A stretch of 64,000 bases of DNA from Rhipicephalus microplus (Eukaryota; Arthropoda; Arachnida; Ixodida; Ixodidae). The stretch is taken from assembly GCF_043290135.1 (NCBI RefSeq), contig NC_134707.1, positions 66,765,906-66,829,905 of the forward strand. Reading direction: 5' to 3'. The notes under the pieces were generated by a model. It was given only the letters and a program-made list of their open reading frames with translations, was not told the origin of the DNA and did no database searches. Positions 33,560 through 45,450 of this stretch are shown here, piece by piece (within the stretch, counting starts at the first letter, position 1; each line of letters starts with the position of its first letter). The translations under genes were made by a program, and so were the position numbers.

Positions 33560-34910
33560 CTGAAACAGAATATACGTAATTAATGTAGAGTTTGGACTGA
33601 AAAATTATAGTTTCTAGCAAAATCCTCGATAATTAGTTATGCAGCATCATAAACGTTAATTTTGCAGGGTCTGCCTATATCCTCTCGATTGGTGTCACGA
33701 GATAAGAATATAGATTGTGAACTTTCATTGAAATTCATATGGCCAAATACGTAATTGACTCATAAAATTCCAGTAGAGGCCGCCACTCTCCACGGTGGCG
33801 GAAAAAGAGTTGAGCGCAAGTGCATACTGCAACGGTTCAATACCTTATGACCTCCCTCTGTTATTATATGCTTTGGCTTCACGTGCTTAGAAGAGCTTGT
33901 ATATTAAATTTCAAAATTATCAGTTCTCGAAAGTAGTGTTAAGTATCGTTGGACGTCAGAAGTTAGTGCAATGACAGAAGGGACAGAGAAGAAGATGACA
34001 TAATCGAAAAGATTTCATTAGACAAATGCAAGGGTACGACTTTTTCAAGTTTTCGTGCACAAATACGTTACGGATATCATGCGTGTGAAATACTTCTGTT
34101 CTGTTGCCGGAGGTTCTGTTCCCAGAAGCACAAAACGACGTCACTTTGTAGGCCTCCAGTCATGATTCGTCTGCAGTCTAGAGCATGTATTTCCCGAAAC
34201 AGACTTGCAAGCACTACTCAGACGCAATTGTTCAGAACAACAACTTTGGCAGCACAGGCCTTGCCGTAAGAAGATACTTCAGGTGAAGGCGTACTGAAGC
34301 TAATGGTCCGCGTAAATTCCTAGAGAAGCGTAGATTACAGCGCAACATCCATACGGCCAATTAGATTTGTTGTTAAATCATGTTTATAACTTTGTGTTAG
34401 TGTAAAACATCTGAAAAGTGAAAATAAATTGTATGCATAAAGAAGTGGTAATCGTTACGGATATTAAAGGATACTTCACTCCGAATTTCACTCCAAAAGA
34501 AAAATACAGCAAGCTTATTATTACGCCATATGTGCATAAAATACAATTCTCTTCATTTATTACTCATCTAAACAATTTACACTAAATATTCAACTCAAAT
34601 CCCAAAGTTGAATTCGCTGAAAGAGCAAGCGTTGGCCAACGAAAGAAGTTGTATCCTTGTGGAAGTCGGAAATAGACGGGCCTTGTCTACACTTTTTAAC
34701 CAACTCAAGTACTAAGTCTTTTGACGATCGTTTGTAAGCTTCTGCGAGCACACAAAAAACGCTGTGTGGATATTTGGTACAGTCTTGAGTTGTAATGAGT
34801 CGTAAAACTGAAAACAACATTCACTGGTTTTTACGCTCACATGAAACAAATATATACATCTCTTATATTTCTTCATGCAAAAACATCGCAAAAAGAGCGA
34901 ATCATTTTAC
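33560..34910. other. Lipocalin intron 1
   Basis: Donor GTAAAA at 34910 and acceptor TTTCAG at 33560 bound it. A 76-codon minus-strand open frame at 34590-34820 shows no lipocalin or other motif and lacks suitable splice sites. Confidence 0.6.
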
Positions 34911-35024
34911 CTTCACTGCATCTTGGTGGGCTCCATTTGCCACTTTATCCGCCCAAACTGGCTTATCGCCCTTAACGTAGCCTAGAACTGCAACAAAAAC
35001 AAGAGTGAGTACAAGAAGCATCAT
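34911..35024 (-). CDS. Lipocalin exon 1: signal peptide and N-terminus
   Basis: ATG at 35024 (minus), preceded by a TATA box about 60 bases upstream. It codes 38 residues: MMLLVLTLVFVAVLGYVKG is a classical signal peptide (hydrophobic core, small residues before cleavage), followed by DKPVWADKVANG, where the Trp is the conserved N-terminal lipocalin residue. It ends in phase 0 at AAG, followed by donor GTAAAA. A second in-frame ATG lies immediately after the first. Confidence 0.9.
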
Positions 35025-35081
35025 GTTGACTTCCTTCGAGGTTCAGTCTGTGGATGAAGTGCTTGAGGACTAGAATCCTCC

Positions 35082-35090
35082 GTATTTATA
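35082..35090 (-). promoter_or_regulatory. TATA box of the lipocalin gene
   Basis: TATAAATAC on the minus strand, about 60 bases before the ATG, in a locally GC-rich setting (GCGCCGTG upstream). The placement predicts a short 5' untranslated leader of about 30 bases. Confidence 0.75.
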
Positions 35091-35756
35091 CACGGCGCTA
35101 TAGAGGATTAACAATGAGAAAACATGAGGACATTATCGCATCAATTTATTACCGACAAGGTGCTATTTCTATCCTTGTTCGACGGTTGAATGTTTCGTAT
35201 ATCATTACATATAGCATGAGAAGCATGCTTTAGGTATTATTTATTATTCTTTTTTACAAGCTCCCACTCTGAAAATTCAAGGTTTTAGCGCTCTTCCTTA
35301 TGAAAATAGTTCTTGAAGACACGTCATGCAATATGTGTCTAAGTGGCAGACATATGACTAAACATCATAACTGAGCCTCTGTGTGTATTGGACTTTGATC
35401 AAGCGGTCTTTTATTTTCAACAAGTTCTAAATGTTATTAGCAGCGCAAACACATGTGGCAGGCCAAATTCAGGGATAATAATGCTGTAAATAATCAAACC
35501 TTTACACTTAAGTATTATAGAATATCCTATATTCATAAGTTTGTCCTTTCAAATTTATAAGGGGTATCACGTGCGCATCGCAAAAAAAGTGTTTTCGAAT
35601 GAAGAAGCTTAACATTTCACTCTAGCAACATGTCTTCGAGAAAAAAGGTTGCATAGGGCAAAACGCAAATCGTCTGTAGTAACACCATCAAGATACACAC
35701 CAAGCAGAAGCCAATCAGCTAAAAAAATTGCGCATACATATGAAGTTATTCTTCAT
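35091..35756. other. Upstream flank of the lipocalin gene
   Basis: About 660 AT-rich bases between the TATA box and the 3' end of the neighbouring LINE. No specific operator can be named. Confidence 0.5.
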
Positions 35757-36147
35757 TAGTAGAGTTTATTGGCGCAAGGACCAGATGTGGGCAAAGATTG
35801 CCAGAGCGATGATAATAAACTGTGCGATATGCAGTGTGGATAAAACAGATGTGACGTGGCTTTAAAGGGCCTAGAAACAGTCGCTGTAGGTGCGTAATAT
35901 ATACATATAGTGAAACTATGGCAAAGACAAATGTTGTGTGCTATGGAGACATAATATGCTTCAAAATGATACGTGTATGAAATAAAAAAATTGGCGTGGA
36001 GCACCAATGCCTCGTCAGAGCCCTTAAAACAAGAGCATAGAGGCCTGGGCTCATTGAAATCTGCTATCACAGCGGCATCTTCTGAAGAGAGGATATGCTA
36101 TGAACGTAATGGGCTAAAAACATTCAATACTACAATATTTTTAAAAC

Positions 36148-39100
36148 TTAGAAACGATTTGGATCCAAAAGCGGCTCTTCACCGAGAAACAAAATAGGAT
36201 CTAAAGGAAAATGATCGCGGTATGCTAGAGGAAAATAATTCTTTTTTTCTCTTTCAGCTTCTTTTTCTTCCTCTTTCAGGACGTGGAGGACGGTTAGCCT
36301 CTCGCCACATCTACCACAAGTAGGAGGTTGATCGCCAGTCAGCAGAAAGCTATGGGTACCATAAATGTGTCCTATTCTGAGGCGACAGAATAGGACATCA
36401 GTTCGCCATGTTCTCGTAGCGGAGGGCCAGTAACCAAACTGTGGCTCAATCAAGTGAAGCTTACTATTTATTTTTGTGTCCCACAAGCGTTGCCGGTGGC
36501 TTCGCAGATTCTTACGTGAAAAGGGTTTTGGGTCTGTTGCAGGGACAGTAGATATAGGGTTAATAGCGCACAATATAACCAACATGGCCATTTGGTCAGC
36601 TAACACATTGCCCTCGATACTTCTATGGCCAGGTACCCAGCAAATAGCAACATGCTGGTTGGACATATACGCAGTACACAGGACGGAGTACAACTCAATT
36701 ATTACCATATTTCTGAATCTCAAAAGTAATGCTAATGCATTTACGATGCTTAACGAGTCTATAAGTACAATTGATTTTTGTATGTTTGATTTCCGTGTAT
36801 GCCTCACAGCCAACAATAGTGCATAAACCTCAGCCGTAAGTATACTTGTTTCAGGGTGCAGTACACCGGATTCCGAGAAGGATGGTCCGAAGGCTGCATA
36901 GGCCACCCCTGCATGCGACTTAGAAGCGTCGGTATAAAACTCTACGCATGAGTAGTTGGACTGGACTTGTCATAAATGCATTTTAATATGTGTTTCTGGA
37001 GCTTGTTTAGTGATCTCGACAAATGAGGTGAGAAATATATAAGCTGCCACTGCCACGGTGGTAAAAGTTTTGTTTGTGAAATTTTCTGTTTGTTGTAAAG
37101 TTTCTAGCTTGTTGCAAAGTTTGTTGTAAAATTTCTAGCAGTGGAACACCCAATTCTTTTCTTAAGTTTCTCACATGCAAAAAGAACGGCTTTCTCGCAG
37201 CGGGTCAATTATGGAAGGGGGTGGCAGTGGTAAGATCATTTCTAGTTGAATAAGAAAGATGCTTGATGCGTGTACCTTTATAAAATATGTGAAACTGCTA
37301 TAGGATCGCTTTAGGTGAAATGATCACTGATTCGACTCTACGCAGAGGCTCTGCATTGGACTTGTCCTGAAAGCACCGGTTGCAAGTCGGATACCAAGAT
37401 GGTGAACGGGGTCTAAGATTTTTAATGCACTTGGCGTTGCGGAATGATAAATTATAGAGGCATAATCAAGGCGCGACCCGACAAAGCTTTTGTACAACTG
37501 CAAGAAGCACTTTTGGTCACTTCCCAATCTTGTACGTGATAGGAGGTTTAGGACGTTCATCGCTTTCAAACATTTCATTTTGACATATTTAATATGGGGA
37601 ATAAACGTGAGCTTAGAATCTAAAGAGGTTCCCAGAAATTTATGCTTGCTGCTCACAGAAAGTTGGTCACCCTTGATCGGAACATTTGGCAGTGGCATTA
37701 CCCCTCGTTTGTTGGAGAAAAGTACGCAAGTACTTTTCTTGGTGTTTATTTTACAACCCTTCTCATCTGGCCATTTAGAGAATTTATCTATTACAAGCTG
37801 CACTTGTCGTTCGCAGATAGACATATTGCATGATTTGAAAGTCATCTGCACATCATCAACATACACGGAATAAAACATCGTGCTTGGAATGACTGACTGC
37901 AGGGAGTTTATTTTTACAAGAAAGAGTGCGCAACTAAGCACGCCCCTTTGCGGAACACCAGTTTCTTGGGTAAATGATCTAGAGAGAGCATTTCCCACTT
38001 TTACGCGAAAGGTTCGGTTAGACAGATAACTTTTAATTGTGTTTAGCATGTTCCCATGGATGCCCATGGCGGCAAGATCGGGTAGAATCCCGAATCGCCA
38101 TGTGGTATCGTATGCTTTCTCCAGGTCTAAGAATACCGAAAGTACAAACTGCCTATGAATAATGCATCTCTAATGTATGTCTCTATGCGAACAAGGTGGT
38201 CTATTGTCGACCTCCCCTCTCTGAAACCACACTTAAGGGGGTCTAGTATACTGTTACTTTCTAGGAAGTGGGTTGAGCGCCGGTTTAACATTTTCTCATA
38301 TAGTTTGCACAAACAGCTTGTTAACGCTATTGGCCTGTAGCTGGCGGCCAAGGACGGGTCTTTGCCTTGTTTAGGTACCTGGATGACTATCGCTTATTTC
38401 CATGACAATGAAATATATTCAGCTTCCCACATGGTCTTGAAGAGGGTTAGGAGCGTTTTTAGTGCTTCTGGATGAAGATACTTGATCATTTCATACGTTA
38501 TACGATCGCCACCTGGCGCCGAGTTGTTGCAGTACGCAAGAGATGCCTTAAGTTCAGCTAATGAAAATGGGCAGTTGTAAGCCTCCCTGGAGGGACGTTT
38601 AGATTTAAGGGGTTGCTGCTCTACGCGTTCTTTGAATCTTAAGAACGTTTCTGTGTAGTGCGATGCACTCGAGACGTATTCAAAGTGTTCGCCTAGGCAG
38701 TCCGCCTGCTCCTCCAGGCTTTCCCCTCGGCTACAAAGGTAGGGGTTGTGACTCCCGACCCATTAACTTCTTTACCCGATTCCAAACCTTCGTTTCGTCG
38801 GTGTAAGAATTTATACCGGAAATGTACCTATCCCAACTTTCTTTCTTTGCAAGGCGACGCGTTCTTCTGGCTTGGGACTTAACCTGTTTGAAATTGTTGA
38901 GGTTTTCAGCCGTTGGGTAATTTCGAAGTAGTCTCCAGGCTTTATTTTGTCTATTGCGCGCTTTCCGGCAATCGTCGTTCCACCATGGGATGCGACGTTT
39001 ATTGGTCATTCCGTTGGTCTGCTTGATACATTTCAGCGTCAATAATAACACCTGTTAGGTATGCTACAGCATCGTCCATATTAAAATCAGCAATCTCATC

Positions 39101-39844
39101 TCCGTCTAAAAATGTAATTTCTCGAAATAAATCCCAGTTGGCTGACTTCGTGTTCCAGCGAGGAAAGTCAGGCGAGCATGTATCTTCTTTTGTTAACTTT
39201 AACATAATCGGGAAGTGGTCACTGCCAAAAGGGTTCTTGAGAACGAACCACTTCAGATATGAAATTATAGCACTCGAGACAATACTCAGGTCTATAGAAG
39301 AGTATGTGTTATGTGTAGTGCTATAATACGTTGGTTCTTTTTTGTTTAGTAGACATGCACCTGACGAAAACAGAAAGTGTTCTATTAGGCGTCCTCGCGC
39401 CTCTAAACAGAAGTCGCCCCATAGGGGATTATGTGCATTTAGATCACCAACGACTATATATGGCGGAGGAAGTTCATCAATGAAGCTTTGAAATTGTGTC
39501 TTTGAAAGTTGATAGCACGGGGGAATGTAAATAGAGGTAATTGTTAGTAGCTTCCCGAACAGCACTGCTTGAACAGCAGCTGCCTCAAGAGAAGCTCGGA
39601 GGTTTATTTGCTGACAGGCAACACCTTTATCAACTATTATAGCGACACCGCCCGACGAAGCGGCAGCGTCGTCACGGTCTTTGCGGAAGATGGCATAATG
39701 CTTTAGAAAGTTTGTTTGTGTGGACTTAAGATGTGTCTCCTGAACACACAGCACCTTTGGAGTATGTTTAATAAGAAGTTCTCTAATATCATCGAGGTTA
39801 AGCAGAAGTCCTCTCACATTCCACTGTAAGATCTGTGTATCCAT
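36148..39844 (-). pseudogene. I-type LINE ORF2: endonuclease, RT, RNase H (broken)
   Basis: The endonuclease (39844-39000) is complete: LQWNVRG, the Glu in VQETHLK, VGDLNAHNP, SSIDLSIV and GSDHFPI. A frameshift near 39030 leads to a linker (38731-39051). The RT follows with TAA at 38394-38396, YRPIALTS, CGFREGRS, a frameshift near 38130 just before motif A (FLDLEKAYD), GVPQRGVLSC, and the catalytic YVDD (SVYVDDVQM) intact. After further breaks (36910-37330) comes RNase H: EFYTDASK, TAEVYALLLAV, LIDSLS and a final Asp in GNVLADQ, ending in a Cys-rich tail (CGRCGERLTVLHVL). At least three frame changes and one stop make it inactive. Confidence 0.92.
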
Positions 39845-39888
39845 TTTAGATTTGTTTTGTGCTGTGTGCTCAAGGATGGAAGGTTAGC

Positions 39889-41076
39889 TCATGGACCCTT
39901 TCCAGGGGCCATGACACGAGATTTTTCTTTTTTGGATCGGTCGACGGAGTCGCGCCGATCCTTAGGCGCTGGCTGCGCCCTCACGATCGGTGTTGTGTCC
40001 ATTGCCTCTTGCGAGGTGCTGGACAGGCGCTCTTGCGAGCGCTGCATTTGTTTTAAGGGCCTCGCCTCAAAAGACGAGACCTTCGCGGCCCCCAGCCCGG
40101 AGGTTGGTGGGTCTTTCTTGGATGGCGGAGCAGCACTGTCTGCAACCGCCGAGGGGGCAAATGGCGTCACCGCTGGCTCACTACGCGTGTGCCAGACAGG
40201 CGCCAGGGGCCATCGTGGCGCTGCCCCCTGACGCGCCACCTCGGCAAAGCTAGTTTCTGGTAGGCAGGACACTTGCCTTCGTGCCTCCTTAAATGAAATG
40301 TTTTGTTTTACCTTAATTGTGACAATTTCCTTTTCCTTTTTCCAGCACGGGCATGACCGCGAGTATGCGGCATGTTCCCCATTACAGTTCGCACAGTGAA
40401 GAGAGTTTTCACAGGCATCTGATGTGTGCTCTTTAGCACTGCATTTGGCGCAAGTTAGGCGGCCTCGGCAGAACTGTGAACTGTGGCCGAACCGCTGGCA
40501 TTTAAAACATCGGAGGGGGTTTGGTATATATGGCCTCACACTAAGCTTGATATACCCAGCCTCAACGGAGTCGGGCAGTACACTTGAATTGAAGGTAAGT
40601 ATCAGGTGTTTAGTCTGGTCTTCTTTGCCATCACGCCTCATGCTAATTCGTTTTACGTTTATGACATTCTGTTCGCTGAAACCCTCCAGGAGTTCAGCCT
40701 CCGTCAGCCCTAACAGGTCATCATCTGAGACAACGCCACGGGTGGTGTTCATGGTTTGGTGTGGGGTTACTATTAATTTGGTATTTCCAAATTTCACTAG
40801 GTTAGGCAATTTTTCATATTGTTTCTGCTCGCGGAGCTCCAACAGGAGGTCACCACTTGCCATTCTCGAAGCTTTATATCCTGGGCCAAAGATTTCCGTC
40901 AAAGACTTTGATACTAGAAAAGGTGAAAGTGTGCGCACTGATTTGCCGGATGTGTCAGCGTGGATAACATGGAATCGGGGAAAAAATACTTTCTGGTTAC
41001 CAAAAAACTGGAAAACTTCATCGGTGCGCCCTTTTTTCTGAGGGCGATCAGGGATTGGGGGGAAGGAACGAGCCAT
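39889..41076 (-). CDS. I-type LINE ORF1, RNA-binding protein
   Basis: ATG at 41076 (MARSFPPIPDRP) gives 395 residues with no break. Residues about 70-185 look like an RRM-type fold preceding the knuckles (DLLLELREQKQY, NVKRISMRRDG, HLILTFNSSVLP, GYIKLSVRPYIP). Three zinc knuckles follow: CFKCQRFGHSSQFC (190-203), CAKCSAKEHTSDAC (209-222) and CANCNGEHAAYSRSC (228-242). The C-terminus is Ser/Pro/Ala and basic. ORF1 of these elements coats the LINE RNA. It ends 44 bases before the ORF2 ATG, a spacing that suits reinitiation. The frame extends upstream of this ATG, but the CCHC-type ORF1 homology begins here. Confidence 0.9.
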   Translation of the reverse strand: MARSFPPIPDRPQKKGRTDEVFQFFGNQKVFFPRFHVIHADTSGKSVRTLSPFLVSKSLTEIFGPGYKASRMASGDLLLELREQKQYEKLPNLVKFGNTKLIVTPHQTMNTTRGVVSDDDLLGLTEAELLEGFSEQNVINVKRISMRRDGKEDQTKHLILTFNSSVLPDSVEAGYIKLSVRPYIPNPLRCFKCQRFGHSSQFCRGRLTCAKCSAKEHTSDACENSLHCANCNGEHAAYSRSCPCWKKEKEIVTIKVKQNISFKEARRQVSCLPETSFAEVARQGAAPRWPLAPVWHTRSEPAVTPFAPSAVADSAAPPSKKDPPTSGLGAAKVSSFEARPLKQMQRSQERLSSTSQEAMDTTPIVRAQPAPKDRRDSVDRSKKEKSRVMAPGKGP

Positions 41077-41720
41077 ATGTAATTGCTTACTTTCGGCAGC
41101 GGCGCCAGCCACCCACCATGGAGTCCTACAATGGGACGCTGCAGGGTCTGTAAGTACAGGCCCCGCAGACGCTAGCTGTACGCCACCACTATAACCGAAT
41201 ATGGTGTATCCAAGGTAGAATAGCCACACAGGGTTAACCCTTGCCGCCAGGAAACACGGAAGACAATGGAAGTGAGTAGAGGACAGGAAAGATTTAAAGT
41301 GAGAAAAAAGACGAAGATGTGAGGTGGAGACAGGAAAAGGCAACTGCCGATTACCCCCGGGCGGGTCAATCCGGGGGTGCCGTCTACGTGAAGCCAGGGC
41401 CAAAGGGGTGTGTTGCCTCTGCCGGGGGGCCTTAAAGGTCCGATCACCAGGCGTCGGCTCAACCCACAGGATCCCCTTTTCCCCGGACACGGCAAAGCCA
41501 CGCACGGCTAGGCGTGGGAGGGAGTAGAAACTCCCCCGTTAGCTCGGGTCCGTGGTGTCGCTACACACCAAATGCCTACTTGCGCAGGCGCCCCTGCGGG
41601 ACCGACAACAAAGCGCTACACTATATAAACAGAGCCAGGGGCAGTTGCCATCGTGCATATTCTGCTGACTGAAATTCAACGCTATTGCTGGCCAGTGACT
41701 CCAACTACCACAACTCACTC
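41077..41720 (-). promoter_or_regulatory. 5'UTR / internal promoter region of the I-type LINE
   Basis: GC-rich leader unlike the AT-rich surroundings. The frame upstream of the ORF1 ATG stays open to 41505 but has no recognisable protein features, so I treat it as untranslated. Full-length LINEs usually carry their promoter here. A GGGAG/CTCCC inverted stretch lies at about 41511-41536. Confidence 0.55.
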
Positions 41721-41998
41721 GCTTGGACAATGAAGGGAAGGTGAGGGATGACAAGCATGTCCCTGCAGTTCATTCTCAGAAGGTTCCATTCTCAGAAGAC
41801 AACGGGCTCCACGCAGAATATTTTGTTGAGGAAATAGAAGTTCGCTTAGGTTATACAGCTAATAACTTGCTCATTTCAGAGCTTTTTGCATGGCAGAGCG
41901 TTTCTCCTAAGCAGGCTGATCAAGTGCTCATTTTTTATGTACAATCCAGCCACACAGTTCACCTCTTGTTGTGCTTGTAGTCTCATGAGAGATATTGT

Positions 41999-44457
41999 CT
42001 ATATTGTGCTGTGACGTATGGTAGATATCTTTCTGCTATGGTAGATAACCTTTCTGCTCTCCTTGTCTAACTCCGTAATCATGAGTGTCAATTCGTCCCC
42101 TGAGTTACTCAGCCATGCATTGTCATCAGTTAAGCGCAGGTTACTAAGGTACTCTCCATTAACTCTTATCCCTAGCATTTCCCACCCTAGGCTTCTGAAA
42201 ACCTCCTCTAAGCACGCGGTAAATAGCATTGGGGATATTGTGTCCCCCTGCCTTAAACCCTTATTGATTGGTATTCTGTTGCTTTCTTTATGAAGCACTA
42301 TTGTGGCAGTTGATTCCCTGTACATTTCTTCCAGGATGTTTATATATACTTCATCGATGCCCTGATTCCGCAGTGTCTGTATGACGGCTGATATTTCTAC
42401 TGAATCAAACGACTTTTCGTAATCTATGAAGGCTATATATAGTGGTTGGTTATATTCTGAGCATTTCTCTATTACCTGATTGATAGTATGATTGTGGTCG
42501 ATTGTTGAGTAGCCTGTTCGAAGTCCTGGTTGTTTCTATGGTTGATTGAATTCTAATGTTTTCTTTAATCTGTTAGCAATTACCTTTGTAAATAGCTTGT
42601 ATACTACAGAGAGCAAGCTAATCCTCCAGTAATTCTTCACGTTCTTGTCATCTCCTTTCTTATGTATTATAATGATGTTAGCGTTCTTCCAAGACTCTGG
42701 TACTCTTCCCGTCAGGAGACACTTCGTAAACAGGGTGGCTAGTTTTTCTAACACAATCTGTCCTCCATCTTTCAGCAGATCGGATGTTACCTGATCCTTA
42801 CCAGCAGCTTTGCCTCTTTGCATGCTCTCCAAAGCTTTGCTGACTTCTTCTATCATTACTGGTGGGGTGTCATCTCGGTTACTGCTAGTTCTTATAGTAT
42901 TAAAGTCGTGGTTTTCCCTGCTACTGTACAGATCTCTGTAAAACTCCTCCGCCATTTCAACTATCCTATCCATATTGGTAGTTATTTTGCCCTCTTTGTC
43001 CCTTAGTGCATACATTCGATTTTTGCCTATCCCAAGTTTCCTCTTCACCGCTTTGATGCTTCCTCCGTTTTTCAGAGCGTGTTCAATTCTCTCTAAGTTA
43101 TACCTTCTTACATCGGATACCTTACGCCTATTAATCAACTTCGAAAGCTCTGCCAGTTCTATTTTGTCTGTTGTACTTGAGACTTTCATGATTTGGCGCT
43201 TCTTAATGCGATTCTTCGTTTCCTGGGAAAGCTTGCCAGTGTCCTGTTTAACTACCCTGCCTCCAACTTCCACTGCACACTCCGTAATGATACTCGTCAG
43301 ATTATTATTCATTGTATCTATACTAAGGTTGGTTTCCTCACTAAGAGCCGAGTACTTGTTCTGAAGCGAGACTCTGAATTCCTGTACTTTCCCTCTCAGT
43401 GCTAGCTCATTGATTGGCTTCTTGCTTATTAGTTTCTGTCGTTCCTTTTTCAAGTCTAGGCGAATTCGAGACCGTACTATTATATGGTCACTGCATCGTA
43501 CCTTGCCAACCATTTCCACATCCTGCACGATGCCTGGGTGTGCACTCATTACAAAGTCAATTTCGTTCTTATTTTCGCCATTAGGGCTCCTCCATGGCCA
43601 CTTGCGGTTTCTCATTTTCGGTAGAAGGTATTTAAAATCTGTAAATTCTTGCGTTCTGCGAATTCTACTAGTAGCTCTCCTCTGGCGTTTCTAGTACCGA
43701 TGCCATAATCTCCTACTGCCTGGTCTTCAGCCTGCTTCTTCCCTACCTTTGCATTAAAGTCCCCCATCAGTATTGTATACTGTGTTTTTACCTTACTCAT
43801 TGCCGATTCCACATCTTCATAGAAGCTTTCAACTGAAGCGTCACAATGGCTGGATGTAGGCGCTTAGGCCTGTACCACCTTAACCTTGTATCTCTTATTC
43901 AATTTAATTACAATACCTACCACCCTATCATTATTGCTATAGTATTCCTCTATGTTGCCAGCTATGTTTCTGTGAATTAGGAACCTCACTCCCAGTTCTC
44001 TTTTGTCAGCCAAGTTCCGATAGCAAAGGACGTGCCCATTCTGTAGCACCGTATAGGCCTCATCTGTCCTCCTAACCTCACTGAGCCGTATTATATCCCA
44101 TTTAACACCCTCTAGCTCCTCGAATAGTACAGCTAGACTTCGCTCACTAGATAAGGTTCTAGCGTTAAACGTTGCCAAGTTCAGGTTCCAATGACGGCCT
44201 GTCCAGATCCAGAGATTCTTAGCACCCTCTGCTGCGTTGCAGATCTGACCGCCGCCGTGGTCAGTTGCTTCGAAGCTGCTGGGGACTGAGGTCCGTGAGT
44301 TAATTGACGTATGCATGTGGGAGGTAGCGGCCAGATACTGCACCAGGGTGGCCAATCCTTCTCTGGTGAGGGAGTGCGTTCCCGGTGGTGGTTACCAGTG
44401 AGGCCGCACCCCACGCCTCGTAATGCAGTTCCATCACAATGCGTATTTTTTTATCCG
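41999..44457 (-). pseudogene. RTE-like LINE, endonuclease-RT, 3'-truncated
   Basis: The endonuclease frame (from 44355) shows NLATFNARTLSS, LSEVRRTD with the catalytic Glu, MGDFNAKVG, NEIDFVM and CSDHIIV. Breaks: a stop at about 43861-43863 in the YAPTS region and a frameshift at about 43612. The RT then runs nearly continuously from 43615 to 41999 with one stop (42536-42538): a KAAGKDQVTSDLLK segment, motif A FIDYEKSFDSVE, KGLRQGDTISPMLF, and the catalytic pair kept in a changed box (LTDDNAW). Homology fades after DKESRKV (about 42045), so thumb and tail are missing. RTE-type is assigned from the style of the endonuclease and RT and the lack of an RNase H domain. Confidence 0.85.
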
Positions 44458-44465
44458 GTTGGGAA

Positions 44466-44540
44466 CTGCGCGGCACCGGGATTTGAACCACGGACCTTTT
44501 GCATGCGAGGCGGATGCTCTAACCACTACGTCATCGCAGC
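44466..44540 (-). mobile_element. tRNA-Ala-like segment at the RTE 5' side
   Basis: On the minus strand it has a CTGCG...CGCAG end pairing, box A TAGTGGTTAGAGC, an anticodon-like loop CTCGCAT (CGC, Ala) and box B GGTTCAAATCC. The anticodon stem no longer pairs fully, so it is not a working tRNA. It is the head of a SINE, or a tRNA-derived 5' end joined to the RTE, which follows in the same orientation. Confidence 0.75.
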
Positions 44541-45450
44541 TGATTTACCACTATCATTGCATAGTGCTAAAACAGACGAGGTTTTTTTAATGTACACAGG
44601 TGCTTGTTATAATAGTTGTTTACAAAAATATTAGATAACAATAGAAAATAAGCAGCTCACTCATATATATTACTACATTATATTTTAGGTACACATATAT
44701 TCACTTTGTGCTGTGGGCGAGAGATATTCAAAAACATACAGTGTGCTTCAGTGAGCCATGGCACAGCCTCAAATGGACACTTGCTTAATTATTACATGAC
44801 AGTAAATAGTAAATAGTCTACAATAAGAATTTGATAGTTGTGGTATTTCTCACTTCATTTTCAATTTTCAGTGAAAATGCTGTCATCCCTCACTAGAGTG
44901 CATAAATTTTTGGCATGTACAGAATTATGTGCGAGCTTCTAGGATAACACACACTTTCATCCTAGAGGTAGGATCCCTGCTTTAGCTGTCTTGTCCTGAA
45001 ACCCTGGTCCAATTTTTATATTTGGTCATCGAATCACAACCTGTAGTTATTTTAACACATGACTGCCTCAGCAGTAAACACAGTCTTGCATATGTTGCCT
45101 AATTGATCTAGTCATTTCTGTTTTTAAAAGGACTTCAAGCATATCTGCTGAAACACTCGACATGTTGGGCACGGTACAAGCAACGAAAAGTTCTTGGTGT
45201 GTTGCTGAAGCCAACACTTGAATAAGTTTGCTTTTCAAAATCTTAGCTCCAGCGCCAGCTCATATTCCAAGGATCCTCCCATGAACTTCGACCTTATTTA
45301 AATTCAGAAGTAACGGTCGTGAGACAGTTTTAAGCTGATTTCTCCGAATGTGTTAGTGTGTGTTAATAGACGCGGCACATCACTTACGAGAGATGCATTT
45401 CTAGACTTGTTCATTCTCAAGTGCGCAAAATTAAGCAATTCTGTTGATTA
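44541..45450. other. Non-coding stretch
   Basis: AT-rich with no recognisable coding sequence or repeat. Confidence 0.5.

Larger units (their letters stand above)
35757..41720 (-). mobile_element. I-clade LINE, nearly full length
   Basis: In minus-strand order: a GC-rich 5'UTR (41720-41077), ORF1 with three CCHC knuckles (41076-39889), and ORF2 with apurinic endonuclease, RT and RNase H (39844-36148). A 3'UTR follows, ending near CTTGCGCCAATAAACTCTAC (about 35757). An ORF2 with a C-terminal RNase H places it in the I group of non-LTR elements. ORF1 is intact; ORF2 is broken by several frameshifts and a stop. No clear target duplication could be identified. The 5' boundary is inferred from where GC-rich sequence ends. 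Confidence 0.9.

Noticed and set aside
34590..34820. 76-codon minus-strand ORF in lipocalin intron 1
   Set aside because: No domain, no usable splice sites, and exons 1 and 2 already join in phase without it.
41077..41505. N-terminal extension of LINE ORF1
   Set aside because: The frame is open but GC-rich, Pro/Arg-biased and without ORF1-like features; the MARSF start lies at the beginning of recognisable ORF1 sequence.
41723..41980. 85-codon plus-strand ORF between the two LINEs
   Set aside because: Overlaps the inferred end of the I-type LINE 5' region and shows no domain; probably chance.
44466..44540. Functional tRNA-Ala(CGC) gene
   Set aside because: The anticodon stem is mismatched and the acceptor pairing incomplete; better read as SINE or LINE-associated tRNA-derived sequence.
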